Shown here one piece after another: positions 28,804 to 37,998 of a stretch of DNA of 48,851 nucleotides. Origin of the DNA: Rathayibacter sp. SD072 (lineage in GTDB: Bacteria > Actinomycetota > Actinomycetes > Actinomycetales > Microbacteriaceae). The notes under the pieces were generated by a model. The model saw only the letters and a program-made list of their open reading frames with translations, had not been told where the DNA came from and searched no databases. Each line of letters begins with the position of its first letter. The stretch's first letter is position 1. Made by a program: the position numbers and the translations under genes. The stretch lies in NCBI RefSeq assembly GCF_017355185.1, contig NZ_JADILJ010000026.1, forward strand, positions 1-48,851. Direction: 5' to 3'.

Positions 28804-28998
28804 ATGCCCAAGATGAAGACCCACTCGGGTGCCAAGAAGCGCTTCAAGGTGACCGGCTCCGGCAAGGTCATGAAGCAGCAGGCCGGTATGCGCCACAACC
28901 TGGAGTCCAAGTCCAGCGTCCGCACCCGCCGCCTGAACCAGGACCAGGTCCTCGCCCCGCAGGACGCCAAGGTCGCCAAGAAGCTTCTCGGTCTGTAG
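28804..28998 (+). CDS. rpmI: 50S ribosomal protein L35
   Basis: The product is a 64-residue basic protein, start [20 protein letters not shown] and RRHNL-type middle ([10 protein letters not shown]), the usual L35 pattern. ATG 28804 follows AAGGAGAG. It is the second gene of infC-rpmI-rplT, 96 nt after infC. Confidence 0.97.
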   Translation: MPKMKTHSGAKKRFKVTGSGKVMKQQAGMRHNLESKSSVRTRRLNQDQVLAPQDAKVAKKLLGL

Positions 28999-29071
28999 TC
29001 CACTGCCGCGCAGTCCGCTGCGCTGCGTGGTCCGCTGCTGCACCGACCCGGATCGATAGGAAGAAAAAGAA

Positions 29072-29458
29072 ATGGCAAGAGTCAAGAGGGCGGTCAACGC
29101 CCACAAGAAGCGTCGCGTCATCCTCGAGCGCGCGTCGGGCTACCGCGGCCAGCGTTCGCGCCTGTACCGCAAGGCCAAGGAGCAGGTCACCCACTCCCTC
29201 GTCTACTCGTACCGCGACCGCCGCGCGAAGAAGGGCGAGTTCCGCCGCCTCTGGATCCAGCGCATCAACGCGGCCTCGCGTGCGAACGGCCTGACCTACA
29301 ACCGCTTCATCCAGGGCCTCGCCCTGGCCGGCGTCCAGGTCGACCGCCGCATCCTCGCGGACCTCGCGATCACCGAGCCCGCGACCTTCGCCGCCCTCGT
29401 GGCGACCGCGAAGAACGCGCTGCCCGCCGACACGTCGGCGCCCAAGGCCGCCGCGTAG
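29072..29458 (+). CDS. rplT: 50S ribosomal protein L20
   Basis: The product has 128 residues. L20 is an early 23S rRNA-binding assembly protein and represses infC operon translation in several bacteria. The segments [35 protein letters not shown] and [19 protein letters not shown] are family hallmarks. ATG 29072 follows AGGAAGAAAAAG. The C-terminus has a short Ala/Lys tail. The operon ends in a strong hairpin. Confidence 0.97.
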   Translation: MARVKRAVNAHKKRRVILERASGYRGQRSRLYRKAKEQVTHSLVYSYRDRRAKKGEFRRLWIQRINAASRANGLTYNRFIQGLALAGVQVDRRILADLAITEPATFAALVATAKNALPADTSAPKAAA

Positions 29459-29475
29459 TCCGCACGGACGCTCCC

Positions 29476-29510
29476 GGAGGGGGTCCCGACCACTGGTCGG
29501 GGCCCCCTCC
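29476..29510 (+). terminator. terminator after rplT
   Basis: A 16-bp stem (29476-29491 with 29495-29510, one G-U pair) has a 3-nt ACT loop. It is followed by CGTCGTTCCCGGCC, identical to the clgR terminator tail. Confidence 0.85.
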
Positions 29511-29574
29511 GTCGTTCCCGGCCACGGCTTCGGGGACGGCGACGTGTCGCCGGGGCTGCCGACGGCGCCGCCGA

Positions 29575-29580
29575 TAGGCT
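29575..29580 (+). promoter_or_regulatory. -10 element of the SpoU methyltransferase gene (leaderless)
   Basis: TAGGCT lies 6 nt before ATG 29587. Confidence 0.55.
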
Positions 29581-29586
29581 CGCCGC

Positions 29587-30387
29587 ATGCTCGACAACCC
29601 CCGTTCCCCCCGCGTCCGCTCCGTGGCGAAGCTCACCCGGCGCCCCGCGCGGCAGGAGACGGGGCTCTTCCTCCTCGAGGGTCCGCAGGCCATCGCGGAG
29701 GCGCTGCGCTACCGCCCCGAGCTGCTCGTCGAGTCGTTCGCGACCCCGACCGCTCTGGAGCGGCACCCCGAGATCGTCGCGGCCGCCGAGGAGGCGGACG
29801 TCGAGATCGAGTACGTGACCGAGGACGTGCTCGACGCGATGGCCGACACGGTCACGCCGCAGGGCTTCGTCTCCGTCTGCCGCCAGTTCCCCGTGTCGCT
29901 GAAGGACGTCGTCGCCTCCGAGCCTCGACTCGTCGCGGTCCTCGAGGAGGTGCGCGACCCCGGCAACCTCGGCACCATCGTCCGGGCCGCCGACGCCGCG
30001 GGTGCCGACGCCGTCGTCCTGACCGGCCGCTCCGTCGACCTGTACAACCCCAAGGTCGTCCGGTCGACGACCGGGTCCCTCTTCCACCTCCCCGTCGCCG
30101 TCGACGCCGAGCTCGCGGACGTGCTGCAGCGCCTGCGGGCCGTCGGCCTGCGCTCGGTCGCGGCGGACGTGAAGGGGGAGGACCTGCTCGAGGTCCGGGC
30201 CCGCGGCGATCTCGCCCAGCCGACCGTCTGGGTGTTCGGCAACGAGGCTCGCGGTCTCGAGGACGCCTCTCTCGAGCTCGTCGACGGTGTGGTCGCGGTG
30301 CCCATCTACGGCGCGGCGGAGTCGCTCAACCTCGCGACGGCCGCGTCCGTCTGCCTGTACGAGAGCGCCTTCGCGCTCCGTTCCTGA
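29587..30387 (+). CDS. TrmH/SpoU family RNA 2'-O-methyltransferase
   Basis: The product has 266 residues. An N-terminal substrate-binding domain (ETGLFLLEGPQAIAEALRY) precedes the SPOUT knot domain with motif 1 NLGTIVRAADAAGAD, motif 2 VFGNEARGL and motif 3 YGAAESLNLATAASVCLYE. Such enzymes methylate a ribose in 23S rRNA or tRNA; RlmB-like activity is likely but the target base cannot be told. The location between rplT and the next operon is typical of actinobacteria. Confidence 0.9.
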   Translation: MLDNPRSPRVRSVAKLTRRPARQETGLFLLEGPQAIAEALRYRPELLVESFATPTALERHPEIVAAAEEADVEIEYVTEDVLDAMADTVTPQGFVSVCRQFPVSLKDVVASEPRLVAVLEEVRDPGNLGTIVRAADAAGADAVVLTGRSVDLYNPKVVRSTTGSLFHLPVAVDAELADVLQRLRAVGLRSVAADVKGEDLLEVRARGDLAQPTVWVFGNEARGLEDASLELVDGVVAVPIYGAAESLNLATAASVCLYESAFALRS

Positions 30388-30430
30388 GAGCGGGCGTCCA
30401 CCTGCCGGGTCTGAGCGCGCGCACAGAGGG

Positions 30431-30450
30431 CTTATTAACCTCTGATTAAG
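30431..30450 (+). promoter_or_regulatory. AT-rich imperfect palindrome upstream of the ABC operon
   Basis: The AT-rich stretch around CTTATTAACCTCTGATTAAG stands out in this GC-rich region and is an 8-nt inverted repeat with 6 matching pairs. It lies just upstream of a TTGACC -35-like element and could bind a nitrogen or amino-acid regulator. Confidence 0.4.
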
Positions 30451-30464
30451 AAAACGCTCATGAT

Positions 30465-30491
30465 TTGACCCACCCATTCCCGTGTGATTCT
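30465..30491 (+). promoter_or_regulatory. candidate promoter of the glutamate-type ABC operon
   Basis: TTGACC (30465-30470) is followed 15 nt later by GATTCT (30486-30491). The -10 is imperfect and the spacing short. Confidence 0.4.
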
Positions 30492-30499
30492 CTGGCCGA

Positions 30500-31279
30500 A
30501 TGGAAGCAGCTGTGCAGGACGATCGCTCGTCCGCTCCCGTCGGAGCACCCCTCGTCGTCCTGGACGGCGTGCAGAAGCACTACGGGGAGTTCCAGGCCCT
30601 CAAGGACATCGACCTCTCCGTGCACCGCGGTGAGGTCGTCGTGGTCCTCGGCCCGTCCGGTTCCGGCAAGTCGACCCTCTGCCGCACGATCAACCGGCTC
30701 GAGACGATCTCGGGCGGGACGATCTCGATCGACGGCCAGAAGCTGCCGGAGGAGGGCAAGGGCCTCGCGGCGCTCCGTGCCGACGTCGGCATGGTGTTCC
30801 AGTCCTTCAACCTCTTCGCGCACAAGACGATCCTCGAGAACGTGACGCTCGGACCGATCAAGGTCCGCAAGCTCTCGCGCAAGGCCGCGGAGGCGGAGGC
30901 GCAGGCGCTGCTCGACCGGGTCGGCGTCGGCCATCAGGCGGGCAAGACCCCGGCTCAGCTCTCGGGCGGGCAGCAGCAGCGCGTCGCCATCGCCCGGGCG
31001 CTGGCGATGAAGCCCAAGGTCATGCTCTTCGACGAGCCGACCTCGGCGCTCGACCCCGAGATGATCAACGAGGTGCTCGACGTGATGGTCGGCCTCGCCA
31101 AGGACGGCATGACCATGATCGTCGTCACCCACGAGATGGGCTTCGCCCGGAAGGCCGCCGACCGGGTCGTCTTCATGGCCGACGGTGAGATCCTCGAGGA
31201 CACCGATCCCGAGTCGTTCTTCACCGCGCCGCGCACCGACCGCGCCAAGGACTTCCTCTCGAAGCTCATCACCCACTGA
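30500..31279 (+). CDS. amino acid ABC transporter ATP-binding protein (GluA/GlnQ-like)
   Basis: The product has 259 residues. Walker A is GPSGSGKST, the signature LSGGQQQR, Walker B VMLFDEP, and the H-loop VVTHEMGFA, all of the polar amino acid (PAAT) family. ATG 30500 has little ribosome-binding site, so transcription may start close to it; GTG 30512 is an in-frame alternative. It is first in a four-gene operon with a binding protein and two permeases, the gluABCD layout. Glutamate is the likely substrate, by arrangement only. Confidence 0.92.
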   Translation: MEAAVQDDRSSAPVGAPLVVLDGVQKHYGEFQALKDIDLSVHRGEVVVVLGPSGSGKSTLCRTINRLETISGGTISIDGQKLPEEGKGLAALRADVGMVFQSFNLFAHKTILENVTLGPIKVRKLSRKAAEAEAQALLDRVGVGHQAGKTPAQLSGGQQQRVAIARALAMKPKVMLFDEPTSALDPEMINEVLDVMVGLAKDGMTMIVVTHEMGFARKAADRVVFMADGEILEDTDPESFFTAPRTDRAKDFLSKLITH

Positions 31280-31284
31280 CTCCT

Positions 31285-31326
31285 CCCGCACCAGGAGGTG
31301 CGAGGGCGTGCGTCCGCACAGCACGC
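31285..31326 (+). other. stem-loops between ATPase and binding-protein genes
   Basis: CGCACC-AGGA-GGTGCG (31287-31302) and GCGTGC/GCACGC (31306-31326) can form two adjacent hairpins just after the ATPase stop. They may stabilise or limit transcription into the next gene. Confidence 0.4.
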
Positions 31327-31433
31327 AGGAGGCACGCCCCGCACAGCATCCATCCGACGGATCGACCCCCACCATCCCGGGGAGCGATCGGACATCGCCC
31401 GCTCCGGCGGGCCACACCCCAGGAAGGACGACC

Positions 31434-32336
31434 ATGCGCACCAAGCTCATGTTCATGACCGCCGGGATCGCAGCAGCGACCCTCGCTCTCGCCGGCTGCT
31501 CCGGCGGCGACTCCGGAACCGGCGACGCCGGAGCCGGCTCCGAGGGAAGCGGAGCGGCCTACGAGGTCGCGACCGACGTCACCCTCGAGGGCAGCCCCAC
31601 CTTCGACGCCATGACCTCGGACGACACGGTCACCATCGGCGTCAAGGAGGACCAGCCCGGACTCGGCTACCTCGACGCAGCGACCGGCGAGCGCTCGGGC
31701 TTCGACATCGAGATCGCCAAGTGGATCGCCGCCTCGCTCGGCTTCTCCGAGGACCAGATCGAGTACACCGCGATCCCGTCGGCCAACCGCGAGGCGTCGA
31801 TCGTGAACGGCGACATCGACTACTACGTCGGCACCTACTCGATCACCGACAAGCGCAAGGAGCAGGTCGGCTTCGCCGGACCCTACTTCGAGACGGGCCA
31901 GCAGCTGCTGGTCGCCGCGGACGACGACACGATCGAGGGTCCGGACGACCTCACCGCCGACACCACCGTGTGCTCGGCGACCGGGTCCACCCCGATCCAG
32001 AACATCCGCACCAACTACCCCGAGGTGAAGACCGAGGAGTTCGACACGTACTCGCAGTGCGTCGACGCTCTGAACGACGGACAGGTCGACGCGGTCACCA
32101 CCGACGGTGCGATCCTCATCGGCTACGCGGCGCAGAGCCCCGACGAGCTCAAGGTCGTCGGCGAGCCCTTCAGCACCGAGCTGTACGGCGTCGGCCTGGC
32201 CAAGGACGACACCGCGCTGCGCGGCTTCATCAACGACATGTTCACCGAGGGCGGTGACACCTGGAGCGCGATCTACGACGAGACCCTCGGCGAGTCCGGC
32301 ACCGAGGTCGAGCAGCCCGCGGTCGACGCGTACTAG
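31434..32336 (+). CDS. amino acid ABC transporter substrate-binding lipoprotein (GluB-like)
   Basis: The product has 300 residues. A lipoprotein signal (basic start, hydrophobic stretch, lipobox LALAGC with Cys21 or nearby) is followed by a Ser/Gly linker and a family 3 periplasmic-binding domain (TIGVKEDQPGLGYLD, SGFDIEIAKWIAASLG, DIDYYVGTYSITDKRKEQVGFAGPY). It should be anchored outside the membrane and deliver a polar amino acid to the permeases. ATG 31434 follows AGGAAGGACG. A strong hairpin after the stop may set its excess over the permeases. Confidence 0.93.
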   Translation: MRTKLMFMTAGIAAATLALAGCSGGDSGTGDAGAGSEGSGAAYEVATDVTLEGSPTFDAMTSDDTVTIGVKEDQPGLGYLDAATGERSGFDIEIAKWIAASLGFSEDQIEYTAIPSANREASIVNGDIDYYVGTYSITDKRKEQVGFAGPYFETGQQLLVAADDDTIEGPDDLTADTTVCSATGSTPIQNIRTNYPEVKTEEFDTYSQCVDALNDGQVDAVTTDGAILIGYAAQSPDELKVVGEPFSTELYGVGLAKDDTALRGFINDMFTEGGDTWSAIYDETLGESGTEVEQPAVDAY

Positions 32337-32342
32337 CAGGCG

Positions 32343-32375
32343 GTCCCGGGCGGCGCTCTGCGCGCCGCCCGGGAC
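32343..32375 (+). terminator. 14-bp hairpin between binding protein and permeases (attenuator)
   Basis: A perfect 14-bp GC-rich stem (32343-32356 with 32362-32375) has a 5-nt loop. It lies inside the operon, 6 nt after the binding-protein stop and 42 nt before the permease start. A partial terminator or 3' protecting structure is likely. Confidence 0.7.
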
Positions 32376-32417
32376 TCCCGCTCCTCCCTCCCACCTCCCG
32401 ATGAAAGGGCTCGCCGC

Positions 32418-33065
32418 ATGGATGTTCTCCTGAACAACCTCGACGTGTTCGTCCCGGCGTTCGGCAACACGCTGTTGCTCTTCGCCGTCTCGCTCGTGTT
32501 CGCCCTCCTCATCGGCACCGTGGTGGGCGCCATGCGCGTCTCGCCCGTCCCGATCGCCCGCGCGGTCGGCACCGTCTACGTGAACACCGTCAGGAACACT
32601 CCGCTCACGCTCCTGATGTTCTTCTTCGCCTTCGGGTACCCGAAGCTCGACCTGCCGGATCTCGACTACACGACGCTCGCGATCTGCGCCCTGAGCCTCT
32701 ACACGGCCACCTACGTCGCCGAGGTGCTGCGCTCGGGCATCAACACCGTGCCGATCGGCCAGGCCGAGGCGGCCCGCGCGGTCGGGCTCGACTTCGGCCT
32801 GACCATGACGCAGGTCGTCCTCCCGCAGGCCTTCCGCTCGGTGATCCCGCCGCTGATGAGCGTCCTCATCGCACTGCTGAAGAACACGACCGTCGCCGCG
32901 GGCTTCTCGGTCGCCGAGGCCGGCACGATCGTCCGCGAGCTCAACGAGCGCGGCGAGAACAGCCTGATCGTCGTGCTGTGGGTCGCCCTCGTGTTCGTCG
33001 TGCTCGTCACCGGCCTCTCGCTCGTCCAACGTCAGCTCGAGAAGAAGTGGAGGGTCGCCCGGTGA
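32418..33065 (+). CDS. amino acid ABC transporter permease (GluC-like)
   Basis: The product has 215 residues with about five membrane segments. The permease signature EAARAVGLDFGLTMTQVVLPQAFR is present (EAA loop contacting the ATPase), as is RNTPLTLLMFF of the polar amino acid family. ATG 32418 follows a GAAAGGG about 10 nt upstream. The stop overlaps the next permease start (GTGA), consistent with a heterodimeric channel. Confidence 0.93.
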   Translation: MDVLLNNLDVFVPAFGNTLLLFAVSLVFALLIGTVVGAMRVSPVPIARAVGTVYVNTVRNTPLTLLMFFFAFGYPKLDLPDLDYTTLAICALSLYTATYVAEVLRSGINTVPIGQAEAARAVGLDFGLTMTQVVLPQAFRSVIPPLMSVLIALLKNTTVAAGFSVAEAGTIVRELNERGENSLIVVLWVALVFVVLVTGLSLVQRQLEKKWRVAR

Positions 33066-33934
33066 GCTCCGTCCTCTTCGACAACCCGGGCCCTCGCGCC
33101 AGGGCGCGCAACCGCGCGATCGGGGCCGTCGTGATCCTGCTGATCGCCGCCTTCCTCGCCTTCGTCCTCTGGCGCTTCGCCGAGTCCGGCCAGTTCTCGG
33201 CCGAGAAGTGGCGCGCTTTCCAGTACCCGCTCGTCTGGCAGAGCATCGGAGCGGCGCTGGGCCAGACCCTCGCCGCCTTCGCGACCGCCGGAGTCGCGAG
33301 CATCGTGCTCGGACTCGTCCTGGCCGTCGGCCGCCTCTCGGACCGCCGGTGGATCAACGTCCCGGTCACGCTCTTCATCGAGCTGTTCCGCGCGATCCCC
33401 GTGCTCATCCTGATGATGCTGATGTACTACGGGCTCCCGTTCGCGGGGCTCAAGCTCAGCCCCTACCTCGCCGTCGTCATCGCGCTGACGCTCTACAACG
33501 GCTCCGTCTTCTCCGAGATCTTCCGGGCCGGCATCGAGGCCCTGCCCCGCGGCCAGAAGGAGGCGGGCTACGCGATCGGCCTCCGTAAGGCGGGCGTCAT
33601 GCGCCTGATCCTGTTCCCGCAGGCCATCCGCTCGATGCTCCCGGTCATCATCGCCCAGCTCGTCGTCGCACTGAAGGACACCGCGCTCGGCTCGATCATC
33701 ACCTACAACGAACTGCTGTACTACGCGAAGTACCTCGGCAACCAGCCGAGCCTGGACAGCCCGATCATCCCGGCGGCCATCGTGATCGGCGCGATCTACA
33801 TCGGCATCTGCCTCGCCCTCTCCGGCCTCGCGAAGTGGGTCGAGATCCGCACGAAGAGCAGCGGACGCCGCGGCACCGGGCACCCCGCCGCCCGCGCCAC
33901 CACCGACACGGCGCTGATCGCGGCGCAGGACTGA
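33062..33934 (+). CDS. amino acid ABC transporter permease (GluD-like)
   Basis: The product has 290 residues with about five to six membrane segments. RAIPVLILMMLMYYGLPF and the EAA loop EAGYAIGLRKAGVMRLILFPQA place it as partner of the preceding permease. The C-terminus is a charged Thr/Arg-rich cytoplasmic tail. GTG 33062 overlaps the previous stop. An 11-bp terminator follows. Confidence 0.93.
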   Translation: MSSVLFDNPGPRARARNRAIGAVVILLIAAFLAFVLWRFAESGQFSAEKWRAFQYPLVWQSIGAALGQTLAAFATAGVASIVLGLVLAVGRLSDRRWINVPVTLFIELFRAIPVLILMMLMYYGLPFAGLKLSPYLAVVIALTLYNGSVFSEIFRAGIEALPRGQKEAGYAIGLRKAGVMRLILFPQAIRSMLPVIIAQLVVALKDTALGSIITYNELLYYAKYLGNQPSLDSPIIPAAIVIGAIYIGICLALSGLAKWVEIRTKSSGRRGTGHPAARATTDTALIAAQD

Positions 33935-33941
33935 GTCGATT

Positions 33942-33968
33942 GCTCGCCTCGCTTTCGGCGAGGCGAGC
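33942..33968 (+). terminator. terminator after the ABC operon
   Basis: A perfect 11-bp stem (GCTCGCCTCGC and its complement) has a 5-nt TTTCG loop and lies 7 nt after the last permease stop. Confidence 0.75.
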
Positions 33969-34086
33969 CGCGGTCGGCGTTCCGGGGTGGTGCGTTCGCG
34001 GGAGCGGGGTGCGTGCGGCTAGGGCGAATCGCTCGCACGCGATCCACGCGTTCGCCTCGTCGAGATCGGCTGGTCGTCCGCTCGAC

Positions 34087-34312
34087 CTGCTGGTCCAGTA
34101 GCCGCGGAGCGGCGTCTCGAGACACGGGTCCGCTCGCAGCCGACGTGACGCACCTGCTGGTCGAGTAGCCGCATGGCGGCGTACCGAGACCCGGATCCGC
34201 CGGCAGTCGTCGTGACGCCTCTGCTGCCCGAGTAGCCGCGAAGCGGCGTATCGAGGCCCGTCCGCCCGCAGTCGTCGTTGTGCGTCTTCCGGTCGAGTGA
34301 CCGCACGCGGCG
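34087..34312 (+). repeat. 67-bp tandem repeat (about 3.4 copies)
   Basis: Units starting at 34087, 34154 and 34221 have an exact 67-bp period; a degenerate fourth starts near 34286 with a 2-nt deletion. Each holds an imperfect palindrome, GGTCGAGTAGCCGC and GCGGCGTATCGAGACC. Similar palindromes are scattered between genes in Microbacteriaceae, from memory. No gene is seen between 33969 and 34338; 34036-34086 may be a decayed copy. Confidence 0.8.
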
Positions 34313-34338
34313 GGGGAGGGGCGGCGCAGGCCCTCGCC

Positions 34339-34344
34339 TACACT
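34339..34344 (+). promoter_or_regulatory. -10 element of pheS (leaderless)
   Basis: TACACT lies 8 nt before GTG 34353. Confidence 0.55.
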
Positions 34345-34352
34345 GGGGGATC

Positions 34353-35393
34353 GTGTCCGACAGCAACCCGATCACCGACGAGGCCGTCTCCGCAGCCGTC
34401 GCCGAGGCGCTCACCGCGATCAGCGCGGCCGGCGACTCCGCTGCGCTGAAGGCGGCCCGCTCCGCCCATCTCGGCGAAGGCTCCGCCCTCGCCCGTCTCA
34501 ACGCGCAGATGCGCTCCGTGCCGCCCGAGTTCAAGGCCGCCTCCGGCAAGCTCGTCGGCTCGGCCCGCAAGCAGGTGGGCGACGCGTACGCCGCGCGGGA
34601 GGCCGAGCTCGTCGCCGCCGAGGACGCGGCCGCCCTCGACGCCGAGCGAGTCGACGTCACCGCCGGCGCGAGCTTCCGCCGCGTCGGCGCCCGCCACCCG
34701 CTCTCGCTCCTCCAGGAGAGCATCGCCGACGTCTTCGTCGGCATGGGCTGGGAGATCGCGGAGGGCCCCGAGCTCGAGAACGAGTGGTTCAACTTCGACG
34801 CCCTGAACTTCGACGAGGACCACCCGGCCCGTGCGATGCAGGACACCTTCTTCGTCGATCCGGTCGACTCGCACCTCGTCCTGCGCACGCACACGTCGCC
34901 GGTGCAGATCCGCTCGATGCTCGAGCGCGACCTGCCCGTCTACGTCATCGCTCCCGGACGCGTGTACCGCACCGACGAGCTCGACGCGACGCACACCCCC
35001 GTCTTCACCCAGTTCGAAGGACTCGCCGTCGACCGGGGTCTCACGATGGCGCACCTGCGGGGCACCCTCGAGCACGTCGCCCGGCTCCTCTTCGGTGACG
35101 AGGCGCGGATCCGCCTGCGTCCGAACTACTTCCCGTTCACCGAGCCCAGCGCCGAGCTCGACGTCTGGCACCCGACCTTCGTCGGCGGCGCGCGATGGAT
35201 CGAGTGGGGCGGCTGCGGGATGATCAACCCGAACGTGCTCCGCGCGGCGGGCATCGACCCGGAGGAGTACTCCGGCTTCGCCTTCGGGATGGGCATCGAG
35301 CGGACGCTGATGTTCCGCAACGACGTGAAGGACATGCGCGACATGGTCGAGGGCGACGTCCGCTTCAGCGAGCAGTACGGGATGGTGATCTGA
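34353..35393 (+). CDS. pheS: phenylalanine--tRNA ligase alpha subunit
   Basis: PheS is the catalytic subunit of the alpha2-beta2 enzyme. The product has 346 residues. An N-terminal coiled coil (about residues 1-90) contacts tRNA. Class II motifs follow: GARHPLSLLQESI, GWEIAEGPELENEWFNFDALN, RTHTSPVQIRSM, the Phe pocket FTQFEGLAVD, and motif 3 FGMGIERTLMFR. The GTG start is set by the -10 hexamer 8 nt upstream. Its stop overlaps the pheT start by one base (TGATG). Confidence 0.97.
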   Translation: MSDSNPITDEAVSAAVAEALTAISAAGDSAALKAARSAHLGEGSALARLNAQMRSVPPEFKAASGKLVGSARKQVGDAYAAREAELVAAEDAAALDAERVDVTAGASFRRVGARHPLSLLQESIADVFVGMGWEIAEGPELENEWFNFDALNFDEDHPARAMQDTFFVDPVDSHLVLRTHTSPVQIRSMLERDLPVYVIAPGRVYRTDELDATHTPVFTQFEGLAVDRGLTMAHLRGTLEHVARLLFGDEARIRLRPNYFPFTEPSAELDVWHPTFVGGARWIEWGGCGMINPNVLRAAGIDPEEYSGFAFGMGIERTLMFRNDVKDMRDMVEGDVRFSEQYGMVI

Positions 35394-37924
35394 TGCGCAT
35401 CCCGCTGAGCTGGCTGGGGGAGTACGTCGACCTCGAGCAGGGAACGAGCACCGAGTCGGTGCACGCCGCCCTCGTCTCCGTGGGTCTCGAGGAGGAGGAC
35501 GTCCACCGCTTCGAGGTCTCCGGACCCGTCGTCGTCGGCCAGGTCCTCGACCTGGTCCCCGAGCCGCAGAAGAACGGCAAGACGATCAACTGGTGCACCG
35601 TGCGGGTCGCTCCCGAGGGGGAGACGGCGGCGGACGGAGGCGGGGACGTCCGAGGCATCGTCTGCGGTGCGCACAACTTCGCCGCGGGCGACAAGGTGGT
35701 CGTGTCCCTGCCGGGCGCGGTCCTGCCCGGGCCGTTCCCCATCTCGGCTCGCAAGACCTACGGCCACGTGTCCGACGGCATGATCGCGTCGAGCCGCGAG
35801 CTGGGCCTGGGTGACGACCACGACGGCATCCTCCGTCTCGCGAGCCTCGGCATCGACCCCGAGGTGGGCACCGACGCGATCGCTCTGCTCGGGCTCGACG
35901 ACGCGGCCGTCGAGGTCAACGTCACGCCCGACCGCGGCTACGCGTTCTCGATCCGCGGCATCGCGCGCGAGTACGCCCACGCGACGGGAGCCGCGTTCCG
36001 CGACCCGGCGCTCTCCGTCGTCGACGCCGGACGCTCGGGAGCGGCACCGGTGTTCCCGGTCGAGATCGAGGACCGTGCGCCGATCCGCGGCCGGCAGGGC
36101 GCCTCCGTCTTCGTCACCCGCGTCGTGCGGGGCGTCGACACCGCCCGACCCACGCCTCCGTGGATGGTGGCGCGCCTGCGCCTCGCGGGCGTCCGCTCGA
36201 TCTCGCTGGTCGTCGACGTCACCAACTACGTCATGTTCGAGCTCGGGCAGCCGCTGCACGGCTACGACCTCGCCACCCTGCAGGGCGGCATCCTCGTGCG
36301 CCGCGCGGAGCCGGGGGAGACCCTCGAGACCCTCGACGGCCAGACGAGGAGGCTCCACCCCGAGGACCTGGTGATCGCCGACGACGGCGGCGCCATCGGC
36401 CTCGCGGGCGTCATGGGCGGTGCTCGCACCGAGATCGGCGGATCCACGCAGGACGTGCTGATCGAGGCGGCGAACTTCGATCCGGTCTCCATCGCGCGCA
36501 CCGCTCGCCGGCACAAGCTGCCGAGCGAGGCCTCCCGCCGGTTCGAGCGCGGAGTCGACCCGCTCGTCGCGCCGGTCGCCGCCGCCCGTGCGGTCCAGCT
36601 GCTCGTCGAGCTCGCCGGCGGCACGGCGGACGAGCTCGGCTCGTCGCTGACCGCCTCCGCCGCGGCACCCGTGATCGAGCTGCCCGACGGCTACGTGTCC
36701 TCGCTCATCGGAGTGGAGTACACGCCCGAGGAGATCCGCGGCTCGCTCGTCGAGATCGGCGCGAGCGTCGAGGCGGGTGGATCGGGTCTCCTGGTCACTC
36801 CGCCGAGCTGGCGACCCGACCTCACCGACAAGGCGACGCTCGCCGAGGAGGTCGCGCGGATCACCGGGTACGACCGCATCCCGGCGATCCTGCCGGTCGC
36901 GCCGCCCGGACGCGGGCTCACGTCCGGCCAGCGCCTGCGCCGCGTCATCGCGCAGACGCTCGCGGCGTCGGGGCTCGTCGAGGTGCTCTCCTACCCGTTC
37001 CTCCCGCGTGCTCTCAACGACCGGCTCGGCTCGCCCACCGGCGAGCCCGTGCAGCAGGTCACCCTGGCGAACCCGCTCGACGCGACGGCCGCGCAGCTGC
37101 GCGTCACGCTGCTCCCGGGCCTCGTGCAGGTCGCCGCGCGCAACCGGTCGCGCGGTCTGACCGACCTCGCGATCTACGAGACGGGCACGGTGTTCCTGCC
37201 CGACGCCTCGGCGCCGTTCGGCTCCGACGTGCTCCCGCGCGGGGCCGAGCGCCCGTCGGCCGAGGTCGAGCGCGCGCTGAACGCGGGCATCCCGCCCCAG
37301 CCGCTGCACGTCGCGGCTCTGCTCATGGGGGCCGCGGTCGAGCGCCAGCCCGGGGTCGCTCAGCGCGACGTCGACTGGCGCGACGCACTCGACGTCGTCC
37401 GGGCGATCGGAGCCGCGGCCGGGGTCGACCTCGTCGTCCGCCAGGGCGCGCACGCCGCGCTGCACCCGGGCCGCACCGCCGAGATCCTCCTGGACGACTC
37501 CGTCGTCGGGTACGCGGGCGAGCTGCTCCCCGCGCTGGCGGAGGAGCTCGACCTGCCCCGCCGGGTCGCCGTCGTCGAGCTCGACCTCGATCCCGTCCTC
37601 GCCCGGGCCGGAGCCGTCGTCGTCGCGCGACCCGTCGGCGCCCTCCCCGCCGCGACGCAGGACCTCTCGCTCGTCGTGCCCGTCGAGGTGGCGGCCGAGG
37701 ACGTCCGATCGGCCGTCGCCGACGGCGCCGGGATGCTGCTCGAGTCGATCCGCCTGGTCGACGACTACCGCGGCGCGGGCCTGGAGGAGGGGACGAAGTC
37801 GCTCACCTTCGCGCTCCGCTTCCGCGCCGCCGATCGCACCCTCACCGCAGCCGAGGCGACCGCGTCGAAGGAGAGCGGAGTCGCGGTCGCGGCCGAGCGC
37901 TTCGGCGCGCGACTGCGCGACTGA
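35393..37924 (+). CDS. pheT: phenylalanine--tRNA ligase beta subunit
   Basis: The product has 843 residues. It starts [14 protein letters not shown], followed by an OB-fold tRNA-binding domain (about residues 40-155, [18 protein letters not shown]), the B3/B4 editing domain, the B5 domain and a C-terminal FDX-ACB anticodon-binding domain ending in FGARLRD. The beta subunit edits mischarged Tyr-tRNA(Phe). ATG 35393 overlaps the pheS stop, so synthesis is coupled. Confidence 0.97.
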   Translation: MRIPLSWLGEYVDLEQGTSTESVHAALVSVGLEEEDVHRFEVSGPVVVGQVLDLVPEPQKNGKTINWCTVRVAPEGETAADGGGDVRGIVCGAHNFAAGDKVVVSLPGAVLPGPFPISARKTYGHVSDGMIASSRELGLGDDHDGILRLASLGIDPEVGTDAIALLGLDDAAVEVNVTPDRGYAFSIRGIAREYAHATGAAFRDPALSVVDAGRSGAAPVFPVEIEDRAPIRGRQGASVFVTRVVRGVDTARPTPPWMVARLRLAGVRSISLVVDVTNYVMFELGQPLHGYDLATLQGGILVRRAEPGETLETLDGQTRRLHPEDLVIADDGGAIGLAGVMGGARTEIGGSTQDVLIEAANFDPVSIARTARRHKLPSEASRRFERGVDPLVAPVAAARAVQLLVELAGGTADELGSSLTASAAAPVIELPDGYVSSLIGVEYTPEEIRGSLVEIGASVEAGGSGLLVTPPSWRPDLTDKATLAEEVARITGYDRIPAILPVAPPGRGLTSGQRLRRVIAQTLAASGLVEVLSYPFLPRALNDRLGSPTGEPVQQVTLANPLDATAAQLRVTLLPGLVQVAARNRSRGLTDLAIYETGTVFLPDASAPFGSDVLPRGAERPSAEVERALNAGIPPQPLHVAALLMGAAVERQPGVAQRDVDWRDALDVVRAIGAAAGVDLVVRQGAHAALHPGRTAEILLDDSVVGYAGELLPALAEELDLPRRVAVVELDLDPVLARAGAVVVARPVGALPAATQDLSLVVPVEVAAEDVRSAVADGAGMLLESIRLVDDYRGAGLEEGTKSLTFALRFRAADRTLTAAEATASKESGVAVAAERFGARLRD

Positions 37925-37985
37925 TCGCCGCGGTCGTCGGCCCGCGAGAGCCGGCGACCGCACCGATCGCGTCCCCTGCACGGAC

Positions 37986-37991
37986 TAGGCT
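37986..37991 (+). promoter_or_regulatory. -10 element of argC (leaderless)
   Basis: TAGGCT lies 7 nt before ATG 37999. No clear ARG-box palindrome was seen in the 75 nt after pheT. Confidence 0.55.
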
Positions 37992-37998
37992 GTCGGGC

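Noticed and set aside
34087-34312. CRISPR array
   Set aside because: Units are directly adjacent 67-bp tandem copies without unique spacers.
35126-37981. Minus-strand open frame of about 950 codons opposite pheT
   Set aside because: Antisense shadow of pheT, same composition bias, no ribosome-binding site.
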